From Ricinus communis (lineage: Eukaryota; Streptophyta; Magnoliopsida; Malpighiales; Euphorbiaceae), in the NCBI RefSeq assembly GCF_019578655.1, contig NC_063264.1, positions 18,588,429 through 18,652,428 on the forward strand: a DNA stretch of 64,000 nt, read 5' to 3'. Positions within the stretch are counted from its first letter, which is position 1; every line of letters begins with the position of its first letter. A model generated the notes under the pieces. The model ran no database searches. It saw nothing but the letters and a program-made list of their open reading frames with translations, and was not told the origin of the DNA. The position numbers and the translations under genes were made by a program. Below, one piece after another: positions 46,535 to 58,548 of this stretch.

Positions 46535-47950
46535 TCAGGGCAGTATTAGCTCTTTTTCCTTTTTCATTTCTTATATTTTGTACACTAAGGACAGTGTGTC
46601 CTTCAAGTGTGGGGTGGTGATATTTATATACACTTGTTATTGTGTTTTTATTGTTTTGTATATTAAATTTAGATCCTTTTCTAGTGTATATATCGCATTT
46701 CATTTATCCCATCTCAGTTATTTGTTTATTCTTTGTGCAATTCTTTTGTAAGCTTTTGAAAAAGTTTCACTTTGTTTCGATGCTCTTACTGTTGACTTGA
46801 TTTTGAATTCATGTTTATGTCCATGCGATCGGGTAAAACCGATAGTGTCCAGTCTTGCGGAAGAATGTAAGTTAATTAGTTTGAGTTTTACACTAAGTTG
46901 CTTTGGTGATTTTTATTTGGAACCTACTCAAAAAGCACACTTGTGAGAAATTGAGCCTCAATTGTAAGCATACGTTTTACATGCTTTTATCTATTTCTTT
47001 TTTAGAGTGCCAATTACTGTCTTTACTTTTAGAACTTGCTCGGTAATGTTTATGATGGCCACAAGGAGAGTTTAACAAGTTGTATGATAGAGGCACTTAG
47101 GTCTTTCATTCTAGCCAAATAGCCTTCATTCGTTTATTGATTCATTGGATAACCCCTTCTTTCACTGTTTTTATCATATTTCATTACCACTTAGTTGTGT
47201 TTTGCTTTGCATTATGATTTTGCATATGAGTTGTTTTTATTGGCAATTTTTGTCTTGAGGATAGCGTTGGAATCTTGTAGTAGCTTCCTTCAATCCCAAA
47301 GAAATTCACTCTATTATGTGAATGTTTCTTCTCTTATACAAAAACAAAATCAAAAAAAGGGTGATGAAAAGAAAGAAAGTAAGTCAGCTAATTCTTTAAT
47401 TGGTTTTGGGAGTTTACATTTTGACTTGATTCCTATTTCCCACCTTGGACTACTGTCCATTGTTTACTCCTTGTGATTACTGTGGCTTGTGTGCAGGTCA
47501 TTTATCTCATTGCAGAACACCATAGGTTCAACTCTTACCAAATTTACTTACCCTTATCTAATTCTCATTACAACCGTTATAAAGACCTCTTAACATGGTT
47601 TTTGACTCTCCATAAGTGGTAGAAGTAGGATTTAAGAGCAAGCATATAGTAAGTAAGGCAGTATTTGATGCATTGAGCGATTAAACACTTTGAGTGATTT
47701 AGAGTGAATCTTGTGAGGAGTTGGTTCTAAATAATTTTGTTGAGATAGTATTTTATGAATCATTAGCATCTTGGTTTTGATACTTGAATTGAGTGCTTCA
47801 TTTCTTTTTGCTTGACTTATGCTTGTTAAGGATATGTGCAGGGGCTCTCTAGCTTGTTTATCAGTTTAAGTGTCATTCCTTAGTGGTTTATTTTCCTTAT
47901 TTTACTTTTGATTGCTTGAGGACAAGCAATGAGCTAAGTGTGAGGTGATT
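46535..47950 (+). mobile_element. 3' noncoding part of element B
   Basis: Contains CACTAAGGACAGTGTGTCCT then CAAGTGTGGGGTGGTG (about 46581-46618) and GCTTGAGGACAAGCAATGAG then CTAAGTGTGAGGTGATT (47912-47950), the conserved Athila-type 3' end and primer tract for plus-strand DNA. No gene is seen; short frames here are not conserved in the other elements. Confidence 0.8.
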
Positions 47951-49409
47951 TGATATGCATAGAATACACACATTTAAATAGGGTTTTAAGGCTGACTTTA
48001 TGTACATTTGGATGTGAATTGGTTCCAACACTCAGCCTATGTGTTTGTTTGTGTGCTGTAGGTCCAAAAGAAGTCAAAGAGTGATAAAGGGAAGAATTGG
48101 AGCAGAATTGGACGTCAAAATTGCCGAAACGAGTCAATTCGTGCATGAGGAAATTGAACACGATCATGTTGGTTTTAACACTGGCCGTTTTCCGAGCACG
48201 GGCACCAGAACGGGCCGTGTTGGTGCATTTGACATCAAAGAAAAATGAAGCGTTAAGGATCACAACCACAGAGAATAACACAGTCCATCAGTATGGGGCC
48301 ATGTTCCTAACACGCCCATCAACACCAGGCCATGTTCCTAACACAGGCATCAACACGGCCATGTTCGCAGCAGGAGGAGGAATTATTTAAAAGAAAGAAA
48401 AGAGGAAAACAAAGGGGATATAACGAGGAGAGCGTCCCAAACCCTAATTTTTCTCTCTCTAAGGGTTTTCTGAGCTAAAACCAAGAAAAAAGGAAACTTG
48501 GATCAAGGTTTCAATTGGATTCTCTTCGAAGATTGAAGATTGGGCGAGGTTCGTTGATTGGCTTCAATTCGAGCAAGAGGAACAAGAATCGATTCAAGAT
48601 TGGGCAAGAGGAATTAGCTCTGTTTACTCTCATCCAAGGGTGTAATCTGGTTTCTCTACCTTTACTCATTATTGTAATTGAATTCTTATGGGTTTTGATA
48701 ATGAACATGATTAGCTAAACTTGTTAACCCATTGGGATTCTTTATCTAGGGATTTTTGTACTTAACTTTTGAATTGAATGTATTGATTCTCAATATTGGT
48801 TTGCAATGAAAGTGCTTGTTGATTTATTCTTCATATCGTGTTGAATGATTTTTGAAATTTGAATGTTCTTGAGAAAGATGTTTAGGTTTGGATTGCCCTT
48901 ATAACCTAGTATTGAATTCGCCTAGAGATAAGGTGTTCATTCTACCGGATTGAGAATTAATAACTCTCAATAGTGTTAAATGGTATATAATGCTAATTTG
49001 GATAATTAGAGTTAGGAAGAGATTTCAACCTAAGTAATCTAAGTTAAGATATTAGTGTCCTTGAGAAAGGCATTAATTGCGTAGAGATTTCCCTACGGAA
49101 ATTGAATTCAATCAATCAATTCCATTTTTAGTTTCCATTCCCTAGAGACAAGAATTCCCAAGGGGTTATTCCTTTACTTGAATTAATCATTCCCTAGTAG
49201 CCGTAGTTAGACAACAATTAGAGTAGATATTAGTTAATTTAGGAATTATTCATCAATGCCATATTTTAGATTAGATAACAGAGAAGATTGAGTAGGTTTA
49301 GGTTCACACGTTCTTTGGGGAATACGACACTTAGTACTCGCCGTTACCTATACTCCACTGATAGGTACACTGCCTTAGGTCGTAGTCTTGCTTGACTTAG
49401 CAACCATTA
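47951..49409 (+). mobile_element. 3' LTR of Athila-like element B (complete)
   Basis: 1459 bp, TGATATGCATAG to ACCATTA (ACCATCA in the 5' copy). Boxes of GGCCGTGTT/AACACGGCC type lie at about 48180-48370, followed by an AATTATTTAAAAG TATA-like element (about 48379-48391). It abuts copia sequence at 49410. Confidence 0.9.
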
Positions 49410-50398
49410 ATAAATCACATAAGCACCAGTTGAATAATAGCTATCTTTATCTCCACCCCAATCTGTATATGAGAAGGCATGTAAGGTGGCATCTGAACTC
49501 CGATGAAGTTGTAAGTCTTTGTTTTGAGTGCCAACAAGATAGCGAAATATTCTTTTCACAAGAAGCCAATGTTCATTAGTCGGTTTATGCATAAATTGGG
49601 ACAATTTATTGATTGGGAAAGCAATATCAGGTCTGGTCATTAATAGATATTGAAGACTGCCAATGACAGCTCTATATTCTGAGGGATCCTGAAGAAGTTC
49701 ACTTGAGTGCATCATTGATGACAATGGAGGACTCATCAGTGTCTACACAGGCTTTGCATCTATCATTTTGGTGCGAGTTAATAAATCTCTCAAGTATTTT
49801 CATTGAGATAGCAATAAACCTTTCTGATTCGGAACAACTTCGACACCAAGAAAATATGACAATGGTCCTAGATCTTTTATTGAGAACTTTGCAGCAAGAG
49901 TGCTTATAAATTGTTCTATGTTGTCAACATTATTACCTATAATAATAATATCGTCAACATATACCAAAATATAAATTAGATCACCTTTAGACTGATGTAC
50001 AATGAGAGATGTATCTGCATATGAATTTTTAAATCCCAGTTGAAGAATAAAATTTTTCAATTCATGGTACCATGCCCCTAGGGCTTGCTTCAACCATAAA
50101 TTGCTTTCCTTAGTTTGCAAACATGTGAAGGATTTTCTGGATCAATGAAGCCCGGTGGTTGACACATGTACATTGTCTCATGAAGATGTCCTTGTAAGAA
50201 TGCATTGTTTACATCTAGTTGTCATAGCAACTAGCCTTTAAACAATGCAATGCTCAAGACAAGATGTATTATTGTTGGTTTAATCACCAAGCTAAAGGTA
50301 TCATGATAATCCACACCTGGCCTTTGATGAAATCCTTTAGCAACCAAAAGAGCTTTAAACCTGTCAACAGTACCATTAGAGGAAAATTCAGTACCATC
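49410..50398 (-). pseudogene. Ty1/copia reverse transcriptase relic
   Basis: From 50398 down: [99 protein letters not shown] (about 50095-50030). The catalytic LVYVDDIIIIG is intact at about 49970-49935. Then FSIKDLGPLSYFLGVEVV, SEYRAVIGSLQYLLMTRPDI, and the start of RNase H up to DKDSYYSTGAYVIY at 49410. The remaining RNase H is at 38651-39182, on the other side of element B. Truncated at the N-terminal edge of RT. Confidence 0.9.
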
Positions 50399-51735
50399 AC
50401 CCTATGCGTCTGTTTGTGTGCATGAGGTTCAAAAGAAGTCAAAGAATGATAAAGGGAAGAATTTGAGCATAATTGGACGTCAAAGCTGCCGAAACAAGCT
50501 AAGTATGCGCATGAGGAAGCTGAACAGGGCCGTGTTAGTTTCAACACTGGCCGTGTTCCTAACACGAGCACCAACACGGCCGCGTTCGGTACATCAAACA
50601 TCAAAGAAAAAGAAGTTTTTAGGGAGCACGACCACAGAGAGTAACACGGGCATAAACACCAGCACGTGTTTGGAACACGGGCATCAACACGGCCGTGTTG
50701 GCGGCGACATGGGAATTAATTAAAAGAAAGAAGAGAGGAAAGAAAAAGGAGAGCGTGAGAGAACGTCCTAAACCCTAATATTTCTCTCTCTAAGGGTTTT
50801 CTGAGGTGGAACCAAGAAAAAAGGAGACTTGGATCAAGGTTTCAATCGGATTGCCTTCAAAGATTGAAGATTGGGCGAGGTTCGTTGATTGGTTTTCAAA
50901 TCGAGCAAGAGGAACAAGAATCGATTCAATTCGAGCAAGAGGAATTGGGGCTGTTTACTCTAATCCAAGGGTGTAATCAGGTTTCTTTACCTTTACTCAT
51001 TGTTGTAATTGAATTCTTGTGGATTTTGATAATGAACATGATTAGCTAGATTGATTAGATCCATTGGGATTTCTTTACTATGTTGGTTGATATTATATTG
51101 TTGGATTGTTTGGGTTAGTTTTGTATTCTTCTTGCTTTCAATATTAACAAGATAATGCATTATTCATGAGATGTTGTGAATTGTGTGTTTAGATTACTTT
51201 GTGTGATTGAGAAGTCTATTTGGCAATTGGAATTTTGAATAGCAAGAACTAGTTAATAATCGCTTAGAGATAATGATAATTAACTAGCCGGATTAAGAAT
51301 TAACAAAGCTTAAGAGAGGCGGATTAAAGCTTAATGCTAATTTAAGAATCAATCGTTAGGAAGAGATTCCAACTTTAGGTTATTAGGTTTAGGAATTCGG
51401 TTAAGAATTCATCCACGGGTAGCATAATTAGACTCACCAATCCTTTATCTTTTGTTTGATTGCCAACTAGCTTAGGTTCCCTTTGGGTTTGCTTTCCTAT
51501 CTTGGTTATTTTATTTATCAATTACTCCTGCATCTCCCTTAGAACTTAGCTTGTAGCTATTAGTTAGTTTAGAAAGTATTCATCACTCATTTTAGGTTAA
51601 TATAACAAAGAACAAAGGAGTAACTCTGGGCTTTCACTTTCCCGAGGAATACGACCTTGATACTCGCCATTAGTGCTAGATTGCATCGATAGGTACACTG
51701 CCTTAGATTGTAGCTAACACAGATAGCAACCATCA
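50399..51735 (+). mobile_element. Hybrid Athila-type LTR: family B then family A
   Basis: From 50399 to about 51030 it matches the element B LTR (from its base 90 onward). From about 51050 to 51735 it matches family A (1574-3049, 13262-14751). The switch lies in the shared GAACATGATTAGCTAG region (51034-51049). It ends CAACCATCA and is followed by the PBS TAGCGTCGTTGCCGGGGA at 51742-51759. U3 boxes at 50525-50705 include the perfect 16-base palindrome CAACACGGCCGTGTTG at 50685-50700. The first 90 bp are replaced by copia sequence. Confidence 0.88.
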
Positions 51736-51741
51736 AGTTGT

Positions 51742-51759
51742 TAGCGTCGTTGCCGGGGA
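51742..51759 (+). other. tRNA-Asp-type primer binding site (mosaic element)
   Basis: TAGCGTCGTTGCCGGGGA, two changes from the perfect site, 6 bases after the LTR end. Confidence 0.85.
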
Positions 51760-51883
51760 ATGTTTGAAAAATATAGTGAAATTTGCTATTTGGTAATTTA
51801 GCCATTTCTTTTATTTCAGTTTTATTTGTACATATTTATTTAGTTAAGTTTATGATTCAGATAGTGAATGATAAGGAGGTTCA

Positions 51884-53041
51884 ATGCTAAACTCTTTGTA
51901 TGACACGTTGGAAAATGGGATCAGGAACTAAGAGAGTGCTAAAAATTAGGATACCCGTGCATCTTTAGAAGCTCGAGTGGAATCGTTTTGTAGGGCTACC
52001 GATCAACTCTCCACTCCTATCCTTTCATCTCAAGTTTTTTGTGAATTTTGTTGTGGTTTGCATATGAGTAATGATTGTCCATTATATAGTGATGTTGCTC
52101 ATTGTTCTTATAACTATGAATAGGTGAATTATACGGGAAGTTGGCTAAATGACTCGTATGGAAGCACCTACAATCAAGAGTTGAGCATTCATTCACCCTT
52201 TGGATGGAGCTTAGATGGCCAAGAACCACCAGAATATCAGCAGCCTAATCTTGCACCATCAACTCAAGGTGAAGAGTTAGTGTCAAAGGAGCTGATGATG
52301 AGGTTTATTGCAAGTCTTGAGGATAGATTCCAACAAACAGAGAGCATACTTGAAGATCAACAAGCCTCAATTAAGAACATAGAGCATCAAGTAGGCTTAA
52401 TCTTCAAGTTACTAGCTGAAGAGCAATTGGAAACTCCATCAAACGCTACTAAATCCGAGGAACACTTGAGCGCCGTCCGTTTGCGTTCAGGTGAAAATTT
52501 TTCTGGGTTATCTATTATGTTTGACGATGATGCTTCCGTGTAGGATGACTCTTTGAACATGGAGATAGAACCAGAAAAGGAAGAGGCAAACATGATTCCT
52601 CTGAAAGACTATCAACAAGAATGCACAGTTGATGATGCTGAGTTGCAGTTAGAGGAATTTTTGGTGGATTTTCCACAAGTCCCTTCGACCATGGAAGATG
52701 AGCACGAGTTATCCAATGAAGAAGTCTTAGAGGAGCTCGAGTTTCTTCTAGCAAGTGAACCAATCCAAGGACTAGAGAAAACCATCGACGTTCCTGAAGA
52801 AATTGCCTAACCTTTGATCCTTCCAATTGGTGAAACTTCAGCTTTCAAATTGGAAGAGCCACTAGAGCTTCATGACTGCGTGCAATTATACGAGAAGCGA
52901 GTTTGGCCCATCATACTGGCAGCTTGCTTGATAGTTGGGAAGAGGAAATTTATGATTATCCCTCTAAGCGGATACTTGAAGCCATTTGCTTGGAAGAAGG
53001 ATGGATGGTCATCAATCCCCACCGTTTGCTTTTCACCATAA
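51884..53041 (+). pseudogene. Gag-derived ORF, pol-less lineage (plus copy)
   Basis: Starts MLNSLYDTLENGIRN; knuckle remnant FCCGLHMSNDCP at about 52042-52080. The long frames 52124-52543 and 52553-53041 carry MMRFIASLEDRFQQTESILE, GLIFKLLAEEQLETPSNATK, VRLRSGENFSG, an acidic part (DEHELSNEEVLEELEFLLAS) and a C-terminal segment PIILAACLIVGKRKF. The ORF is colinear with the minus-strand copy at 12090-13112, including an end at CFSP. Relative to Athila gag, the capsid N-terminus is missing. Stops lie at about 51928, 51947, 52122, 52541 and 52808. Its continued presence in two separate copies without pol suggests amplification in this form. Confidence 0.75.
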
Positions 53042-53875
53042 GTGCAGCTAAAAAGACTCATCACATCAAAAAGAAGCGCTTTTGGGAGGTTTACAGTCAC
53101 TGTATACACACGCCTGGTGTCATATCTGCAGATGTGGGCCGAGATTTTTGATGACACTGAGGGGTACAATGCCAGCCAGTCCAAGGCGTCTAACTTGGCT
53201 GAGGGACTGCGGTACTTGCATGCATTGCTGGCTAGGACCATCACTGGCAAGGGAGATACCGGTGGTGTAGTTAACCAACCAGACCTGTTTATACTTTACA
53301 ACATGCATCAGCACTAGTCCGTCGACATGGGATATTTGTTGGCCAGACAGATCAGTACCTTCTGCAATAACTCAAAGAATGTATTTTTCTATTTTGGGAC
53401 TTACATTACTCGATTGGCTAGGAGCTTAGGAGTTTTGGAGGAGGTGATACCACATTTGACATAGCTGGGGGTGATGGAGACTTTGGGACTTCCTTAATTG
53501 ATTAGTATGGGGATGGTGACTCGTATGCAGGGTCTGCTAGGACCAGAGTATAGATTGAGAAATGCTCTCTTGGCAGCACTCGGAGAGGAGCAACCTGCCC
53601 CACGAGCCCATGGTACACAGGATGGCCCACCTTCTTTTGATATTCTGGAGTCTTCCTCCAGACCATCTACTTCAGCTCCTTCTGGTTCTTCATCAGCTGT
53701 TTTAGGAGTCTCCCTAATTTAGTTTAGAGAGCTGCAGCTTACAGTGCAAAGGTTGGCAGAGGAGCAGCAGCAGCATTTCATTCGACAAGAGGCTTTTCAG
53801 CAGGACCTTTTATAGCGTCAGGCTGAGTTTTAGAGCCAGATGATGGCTTAGTTTGAGAGGCAAAGGGCTATGCTA
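53042..53875 (+). pseudogene. Envelope-position ORF segment acquired by the mosaic element
   Basis: From about 53080 the sequence becomes a close relative of 45387-46170 in element B: SYLQMWAEIFDDTEGYNASQ, SKASNLAEGLRYLHALLART, VVNQPDLFILYNMHQH, then GLLGPEYRLRNALLAALGEE and a Pro/Ser-rich part (53590-53700). It ends within AGGGCTATGCT at about 53875. It begins at TTTTGGGAGG, exactly where the minus-strand sister element (near 11895) passes into its 3' noncoding region. Frameshifts and stops make it nonfunctional. Confidence 0.75.
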
Positions 53876-54962
53876 TTTTTCTTTTTCATTTTTCTTTTTA
53901 TTTTCCTTCCTTTATTTTATTTTATTTTATTTTCTTGTCTTTTTGCATGTTTAATTTTATATTATTTCCTTTCATTTTTCTTTCATCTTAATTTGTTTTA
54001 GTAGAACACTTTGCTTTGCCATTTTGAAATGAACACTAAGTATGATCTTCAAGGATTATGATGTGCTAGTTATGTGCTATACCTAGTTTTAATTTTTCTA
54101 ACACTGTGGACAATGTTATACTCAAGTGTGGGGTGGGTATCCCTTAATTGTTTAAAGGCAATGATAATGGATTATTCTTAGGATGTTAGGGCCTAGGGTT
54201 TTTATGACATTCAAGTTTAGTTTATTCTTAATTAATGACTTAATTCACACACTAGTACTTGATTGTCCCTCCTTATCTTCTATTCTTGAAAGCAATTTCA
54301 CTGCATTCGATATGTCAATTTGACCGAGTTAAAAAGTGTTACTTGAGTTAGTTGTGAATTTACAATCTTTGACTGTGAACTTTGATTATGTGAATCTCGT
54401 ATTCAATTTATATGATGATTCAATTGATAAATCTGGGAACCAATTGCAGATTCTAGCCACTTCAAATGTGAGTTTTTGAACCAAAAATTGAGCATCCATT
54501 GCACATTATGCTCATGACTTTTCTTGTTTGAGTGTGCGTTGTACTTACTTTCATTTCTAGAACTTGCTCTATAATGCTTGTTGCGGTTACATGAATTTTT
54601 GAATACCATTAGATGATTTGGGCAACTTAGGATTTCACCACATCTGGCCAAAAGCCTACCCTCTATTTCCATTAGTCAGCTAGTTTGAGCCTTAACCTTT
54701 TCTTATAATTTACACCGAATCACTGCGCATACACCATTCTATACATTTGTCTTTCCTTTCACCCTGAATACTGAGTAATCATATGTTATGTTTCTTCATT
54801 TATGGGATCATAGTGCCTAACATTGTTTTTAATTCACTTAGTCTTTTCAGTCATTCTTTAATGCTACCTTCAATCTAAATTGGATATTTATTCTTATTGT
54901 TTATGTCATTAACCACAACAGCCCCTATATAAGCTGTTATAATATATATACATAGTATATAT

Positions 54963-55010
<48 letters not shown>

Positions 55011-55440
55011 AAGAAAGAATAAATTATGACTTACTTCTTAGCTTTTAGCTCTTCTGAATTTAACTCTTGTGGAGCATCCTTTACTTCAAATAAGGCTTAG
55101 TGAATATTTTTATTGTTTAGCACTCAGTTCCTGAAGCATTCAGTTCAATTAAGTGCATAATTTTTCAGTATATTTTACACTTCTATCCAAATATTCATAC
55201 CTTACCTCAGCCTCATTACAACCTTTGAAAAGACCCTTTGATTTTGGTATTCAATTATTCGCGGTAGCGAAGATGAGACTTATGAGCAAGCTTATGGTAA
55301 ACAGGTTTTGTGCAGCTGCATTGAGGGAATTTTCTTATTTACTTGTAAACATTGTGAGTGATTTGAGAGATTCCTGTGAAGCAATGGTTCTTAGTCTTTA
55401 ATGTTGATTTGTTGTGTAAGTTGTGTTCCAAGATGATATT
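53876..55440 (+). mobile_element. 3' noncoding part of the mosaic element, left half
   Basis: T-rich start (53876-53960), then the Athila-type tract CTGTGGACAATGTTATACTC followed by AAGTGTGGGGTGGG (about 54103-54138). No gene is seen. It is interrupted at 55441-55445 (ATTAT) by the chromovirus and resumes at 63040. Confidence 0.75.
54966..55007. repeat. TA microsatellite
   Basis: An uninterrupted run of about 21 TA dinucleotides within the 3' noncoding part of the mosaic element, preceded by an impure TATATA stretch. Confidence 0.95.
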
Positions 55441-55445
55441 ATTAT

Positions 55446-56781
55446 TGTCATAACCAATTTTTTTTATTTAATAATTAATATACATTAGCATATCATTAAA
55501 CATGTCATTTGCATCATAATTATGTATGACCTATTTTATTATATTATGTGGTAGATAAATTAATTATTTAGTTCCATATTGATTTAATTGAAAAGTAATG
55601 ATTTTGGACTAAATTGGAAAGTTAGAAAGAAAGAGGATTAAATTGTAAAATCTAATATTTTTATACCAATTTACCACCTCTTCATTTCTTCATTTCTACA
55701 TATACCTCCTATTGCCTCTTCTTCTTTGTCTCTCTCATTCTTCTCCTTTTCTTCTCCAAACCTTTTATTTAAATTTTGATTTCCTAATCAAACTCTACAA
55801 ACTTTTAGTAAGTGGGAATCTATTTCTTCTTATAAGTTTGAAGGATTTGGGCTTTCATAATCAAGGGAAACAAAGGTTCGTCCAAAGGCAAGGAAGTGGT
55901 AAGAGAAAAAGAATATGATTACTTTGTTATCCTATAAATATTGGTAAGTATTTAATAGACTAAACTTTGTGTATATTGAGTAGGAACTGCTACATTTGAT
56001 TACTTGATAATCTCTTGGTTGACTGAGTTGATATTGGTTATGTTCTTGGCCTATTGTAAAGTCAATTGGTTGTGATGTGTTGTGAAGTGAAATGATTTTG
56101 ATTAAGGATTGATGACTCTTGAATTGATATTGTGTGATCGGGAAAGCTGAGCCGGGCAAATAGCTACCCGAGTATGTGAGATGGCAAGACTGAGACAGGC
56201 GGATAGTCTTGTCAAGTGGTCACTAAAATGTGAAAATGTGAGAAAATGTGAGGATAAGTCATCTGATCCTAATTTGATAGAAATAATGTGGAATTGAATT
56301 ATTTGACTTGGTTGAGTTTGAGATTATTTACATTATATGAGATGAAATTATTTGTTTATGGGAATAATTGAAATGGTTGATTTTGTGATTGTCAGTTAAG
56401 TGTTGGTATAATTTTCTATATTTGATAAAGACTTGATAATTCTAACCTAATATACTATAGTTTAGTAAATTAAATGCTTATTGAGTCGCTAGCTCATTTC
56501 TTAGCAATTTTTTCCAGGTTAGTGCAGTTGTAGGTAGCCTTACCTGTGCATTGCTCTCTTTACATCAGTCAACATTATCAGGTGGACCAGAGGAGTTATC
56601 TCAAGCATTGGGGCATTTTGGATACTTGTGTGAACTAGTGTATAAATATTTCTTATGTATATTAAGTATGTTATGCCGCTTAAATTGCATGAATGCATAT
56701 TGTAACTAAGTAGTAAATTATGTTTGTAAAGTTAATTATATATATTGCTATACAATTGGATGTTTGAGTTTGGGTGCTACA
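55446..56781 (+). repeat. Chromovirus 5' LTR
   Basis: 1336 bp, TG...CA. It includes a C/T-rich stretch with CTCTCATTCTTCTCC (about 55730) and ends GGTGCTACA. It is homologous to 61708-63039 throughout. By eye the first 230 bp show about twenty differences, so the element is not young. Confidence 0.93.
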
Positions 56782-56786
56782 GTTTT

Positions 56787-56798
56787 TGGTATCAAAGC
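56787..56798 (+). other. tRNA-Met-type primer binding site (chromovirus)
   Basis: TGGTATCAAAGC, one change from the initiator-Met site TGGTATCAGAGC, 5 bases after the LTR end. Confidence 0.9.
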
Positions 56799-57039
56799 GG
56801 GCATTATACCGTTGGGACATAAGTATGAGTACTTATATTTATGTTTATATTATGTTAAATGAAGGTGTGTATGTGTTGTTATATGTTAAAGTGAGTTGGA
56901 ATTTTTAATATATTCCAATGTGTTAAATGCTTATGTGATTGAATTGATGGGAATAGAGGGGATTAAGAGCATAATATGCAAGCATATAGTAATTATGCAC
57001 AAAAGGTTTATTGTTGTAAAGTTTGCTAATGATATAGGC

Positions 57040-57785
57040 ATGGACGAGCACTCCATTGGCCCAATGGGTTCACATGAGTCAGTTCATGCACATCATATTG
57101 AAAAAGAACAGATGTATAAATTGAACAATCACAAGGAAGAGTTGAAGGGTATGCTCAGCAAATAGCTAAAGAGTTAAGAAGATTAGCTCAATAACAACAA
57201 CCACCACCTCCACTAAACATACCTGCATTGGATGCAAACTTTGGAAAGTTAAGAAAGCATGGGGGGAAAGAGTTTAAAGGGACAACTGATCCAATTGTAG
57301 CAGCGGAATGGCTAAAGTCTGTTAAAGGTGTGTTTACACAATTTAATACCCAACCGACGACCCAAATGAAAATGAGGTATGCAACCTCATGATTTCTTAA
57401 GGATGCTAGAAACTGGTGGGAGACAGTCCCAGGTAGCCAGACATAACCATTGACCATGACATGGGAAGAACTCTTAAAGGAGTTCAAGGTGAAGTATATG
57501 CCACCAATATATCAAGAGAGGAAGAAACTTGAATTCCTTGAATTGAAACAAAATGAGATGTCTATTGCTAACTATGCACTAGAGGAAGTGGCAACTGATG
57601 AACAAAAGAGAAATAGATTTGAGAAGGGTTTGAGATTGGAGATACGTGAAAAGTTGGCAGTGCAAACCACCTACCTTTATTGCTTTATTGGAAGCTACAA
57701 CAAAAGCAGAAGAATTATTCTTAGAAAGAAATATATTAGAAGCAAAGAAAAAGAAGATAATTGGGACATTTACTCCATCTTTCTC
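57040..57785 (+). pseudogene. Chromovirus gag, capsid part
   Basis: Frame from ATG 57040 (MDEHSIGPMGSHESVHAHHI), stops near 57163, then FGKLRKHGGKEFKGTTDPIV, AAEWLKSVKGVFTQFNTQPT (57235-57355), FLKDARNWWETVPGSQ and WEELLKEFKVKYMPPIYQER, KKLEFLELKQNEMSIANYAL (57463-57578). A stretch of the Tekay capsid after this (the E-F--LSR-AP part) is deleted, and it resumes TDEQKRNRFEKGLRLEIREK (57596-57655). A frameshift at about 57660 moves the rest to the frame of the next entry. Capsid assembles the virus-like particle. Confidence 0.87.
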
Positions 57786-58548
57786 TAGAGGTGCCTCATT
57801 TACACCTAGGGGAGGATTAGGAAGTCAGCAAGGAGGTTTTAAAGGAAGGGGCATTTATCAGTTTAGAGGGCCAAGTAGTATAACTTTGGGTAGAAGTGGT
57901 GGATCAGCAAACATGCGAGGTAATTATGGGTTTACTAATATTGGATATAGACCTGTTTGTGGCACTTATGGAAGGACGCATTCAGGAGAGTGTTGGGAAC
58001 CGAAAGTGCAAGCTTGTTATAGATGTGGGAAACCTAGGCATTATGCTAATGAGTGTGTAGTAGGTAGAGGAGCATCTAGTACCTACCATTCAGAAGGACA
58101 AAGTAGTATTGGGGATAATGTAGTACCTACAGCAACTGGTCGTGGAAGAGGTAGGGGAGGTAGAAGTGGAGCTACAGCAGCATATGTCCATATTGAAGAT
58201 GCGAACCAGTCATTACCCCAGGCAAGAGTGTATGCTATTTCGAGGCAGGAAGCAACTACTTCTCTAGAGATAGTAACTGGTATAATTCCTATTTGTAGCC
58301 ATGATGCATATGTGTTAGTTGACCATGGATCTACATGTTCATTCATTTCATGTTATTTTGCATTGAAAATGCATTATGGCATTGAATCTTTAGGACATGA
58401 TATTTGTGTTTCAATGCCTGCTGGAGGAGTAATAATGGTGAATACTGCAGTTCGAGCTTGTTCCGTGATGATTTGTGATACAAATATGTCAGTAGACCTA
58501 ATTGTGATCAATTTGCGAGATTTTGATGTGATATTAGGAATGGATTAG
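57660..58548 (+). pseudogene. Chromovirus gag end and protease
   Basis: PPTFIALLEATTKAEELFLE, a Gly/Arg/Ser-rich stretch (57780-57950), the first knuckle with CGTYGRTHSGEC (second Cys replaced by Tyr) and the second, CYRCGKPRHYANEC, at 58015-58056. This twin arrangement is typical of Tekay. Another Gly/Arg run lies at 58135-58175. The retropepsin core YVLVDHGSTCSFIS starts near 58309, with its catalytic Asp at 58321-58323, and DFDVILGMD ends the open frame at a TAG (58546-58548) where relatives have Trp. Confidence 0.9.

Noticed and set aside
46506..46751. 81-codon hydrophobic frame after the envelope-position ORF
   Set aside because: Overlaps the end of that ORF and the conserved noncoding tract; the pattern reflects T-rich DNA and is absent from the other elements.
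54940..55010. Hairpin-forming regulatory element
   Set aside because: It is simple TA microsatellite sequence; any hairpin follows from the repeat alone.
55712..55918. Small hydrophobic protein encoded in the chromovirus LTR
   Set aside because: A T/C-rich LTR stretch; the corresponding frame is interrupted in the 3' LTR.
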